Origin: Phycisphaerales bacterium
GTDB lineage: Bacteria; Planctomycetota; Phycisphaerae; Phycisphaerales; UBA1924
Reading direction: 5' to 3'
Assembly (NCBI GenBank): GCA_029260335.1
Contig: JAJDDL010000040.1
Location: forward strand, 1-6,561
Length of the DNA: 6,561 nt
How positions within the stretch are numbered: the stretch's first letter is position 1; every line of letters begins with the position of its first letter. Positions 5,503 to 6,561 of the stretch are shown here, one piece after another. The position numbers and the translations under genes were made by a program. The notes under the pieces were generated by a model. The model did not search any database. It was given only the letters and a program-made list of their open reading frames with translations, and was not told where the DNA came from.

Positions 5503-6561
5503 TTAGTCGACGGGGAGGTTCTTTTTTTTCCAGAGACTGCTGAGCTTTGCCGGAGTCGTCGGTTCCCAGACTTTGCCGTCGTGCATGGAGGTGCGGATGA
5601 GGTTGCCGTCTGCCTGGAGCAGGGCGACTTGGGCGGGGATCTCATCGCGGAAGACGGTCTCGAGGCTGTAAACGCCGAGCCTTCCTTCGATCGCTTTGAG
5701 GGTGTCTTCGCGCATCCTGACCTTCTGGTCGACGGTGCGGTAGGCGTAGAAGGCGTAGTCGCCCGGCAAGCCGGTGGCGGTGAGGAGTTGGGGCAGGAGG
5801 ATCGCACTGATCTGGGAGATATAGCCCTCGGTCGAGAAGAGGGGTCTGATCTCGGTGGCGGGCGTGCCTGGGCCCTCGATGTGGATTTTGAGGCTAGCGT
5901 TCTGGCGTGCGCCGATCTCCCGGAAAGTGGAGACGTCGAAGCCACTTCTGCGTGTCATGGTGATTCGCCAGGCCTCGGCGGTGCCGTCGAGAGATTGGAA
6001 GTAGATGGCGGTGGTGTCGATGGGTTCGAGGTCGTTGGGATTGGGGCCGACTTGTTGGAGGATGCGGACATCCATGCGGAGGAGGTAGCCCTTTTCTCTC
6101 GCGACGTTGTCGAAGTTTTCTGGACGATTGCCGTCGACGATCTCGCCTCGGACACCCTTCCAACAGCGGATCTGGCGGTATCCGATTTCGGTATCGTCGT
6201 TGATGTTGCCTTTGGGGATGAACAGCCGCTCCCAGCGATTCTGGTTGAGCGCGACGACGCGGTCAAACTGCTCGGAGTCGATGGTGGCGAGGACTTCGAT
6301 GCCGCGGGAGATGCGCTTTGCTCTTTGGGCAATTTCAGCGTTTGCGTCGTTAAAAACTGCGGACGCAACGATTGTTTCGTACATAGCGCGAGCGACGCCG
6401 ATTTCTTCGACCGGGCTTGAGAGTTCAAACACGACGTATTCGGTCGGCGAGGTCTCGATGACGGTGTAGCCCAGGAACCTCTCGTTTTGGCCTGAAAACT
6501 GGGGACCCGAGACGTAAGCGCGCTCGGCCTTTCGATTCGCGATGGTGAGATTCGGGGTGCG
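5503..6561 (-). CDS. Protein of unknown function, N-terminus outside window
   Basis: The frame is open from the right edge to TAA at 5503-5505, giving 352 visible residues. The only nearby start-like codon (GTG at 6432) is probably internal, because coding continues smoothly upstream as ERFLGYTVIETSPTEYVVFE. I do not recognise the family. It looks soluble with mixed alpha/beta content: a helical stretch (ARAMYETIVASAVFNDANAE) about 50 residues in, a central strand-rich part (YRQIRCWKGVRGEIV, GYLLRMDVRILQQV, TAIYFQSLDGTAEAWRITMT), and a charged C-terminal part (DEIPAQVALLQADGNLIRTS) ending in WKKKNLPVD. No membrane helix is visible; a signal peptide could lie outside the window. Just before the stop, Trp-Lys-Lys-Lys is encoded by an eight-base A run. 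It precedes cdsA by 33 bases, which suggests a shared transcript and perhaps, weakly, an envelope role. Confidence 0.75.
   Translation of the reverse strand, partial: RTPNLTIANRKAERAYVSGPQFSGQNERFLGYTVIETSPTEYVVFELSSPVEEIGVARAMYETIVASAVFNDANAEIAQRAKRISRGIEVLATIDSEQFDRVVALNQNRWERLFIPKGNINDDTEIGYRQIRCWKGVRGEIVDGNRPENFDNVAREKGYLLRMDVRILQQVGPNPNDLEPIDTTAIYFQSLDGTAEAWRITMTRRSGFDVSTFREIGARQNASLKIHIEGPGTPATEIRPLFSTEGYISQISAILLPQLLTATGLPGDYAFYAYRTVDQKVRMREDTLKAIEGRLGVYSLETVFRDEIPAQVALLQADGNLIRTSMHDGKVWEPTTPAKLSSLWKKKNLPVD

Noticed and set aside
5497..6420. 307-codon plus-strand frame opposite the unknown right-edge gene
   Set aside because: This acidic, Val/Asp/Gly-rich frame is the usual complement shadow. 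The minus frame has balanced composition, runs open to the window edge and sits in line with cdsA. Since neither is recognised, some doubt remains.

Overview
The window looks like chromosomal DNA from a GC-rich planctomycete, most likely class Phycisphaerae. The best clue is a secreted protein at 921-1889 that ends in a double EF-hand dockerin-like module closing on Gly-Cys, the 'GC-type dockerin' tail known from that group. The variant active-site motifs of PurA and CdsA and a stand-alone CPxxxC/CxxC zinc ribbon also fit this lineage. No RNA gene, CRISPR array, insertion sequence or phage gene was seen, and no gene-free stretch exceeds 300 bases.

Layout. The left part reads on the plus strand. 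It holds the C-terminal end of a large zinc-dependent metalloprotease (DUF5117/DUF4953 type, cut by the left edge), a clear intrinsic terminator, a promoter candidate and Shine-Dalgarno, and then the GC-dockerin protein. Intergenic copies of a degenerate CACAGAG/CGCGGAG repeat lie on both sides of the dockerin gene. The rest is read mostly on the minus strand. From right to left it holds an unrecognised protein cut by the right edge (5503-6561), cdsA 33 bases after it, purA, and uppS 97 bases after purA. A small plus-strand zinc-ribbon gene (about 4401-4583) sits between cdsA and purA, convergent with cdsA and divergent from purA, so purA probably has its own promoter in the 4250-4394 gap.

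Functionally, uppS (undecaprenyl diphosphate, the lipid carrier for wall and glycan synthesis) and cdsA (CDP-diacylglycerol, the phospholipid precursor) are envelope-lipid housekeeping genes that are neighbours in many bacteria. Here purA (AMP synthesis) and the zinc ribbon separate them. The plus-strand genes are probably exported.

Nothing here amounts to a clear new multi-gene system. The points most worth a second look are the GC-dockerin export or anchoring signal, the paired intergenic repeats, the substitutions at guanine- and IMP-contact positions of PurA, the altered CdsA signature, and the unrecognised right-edge protein.
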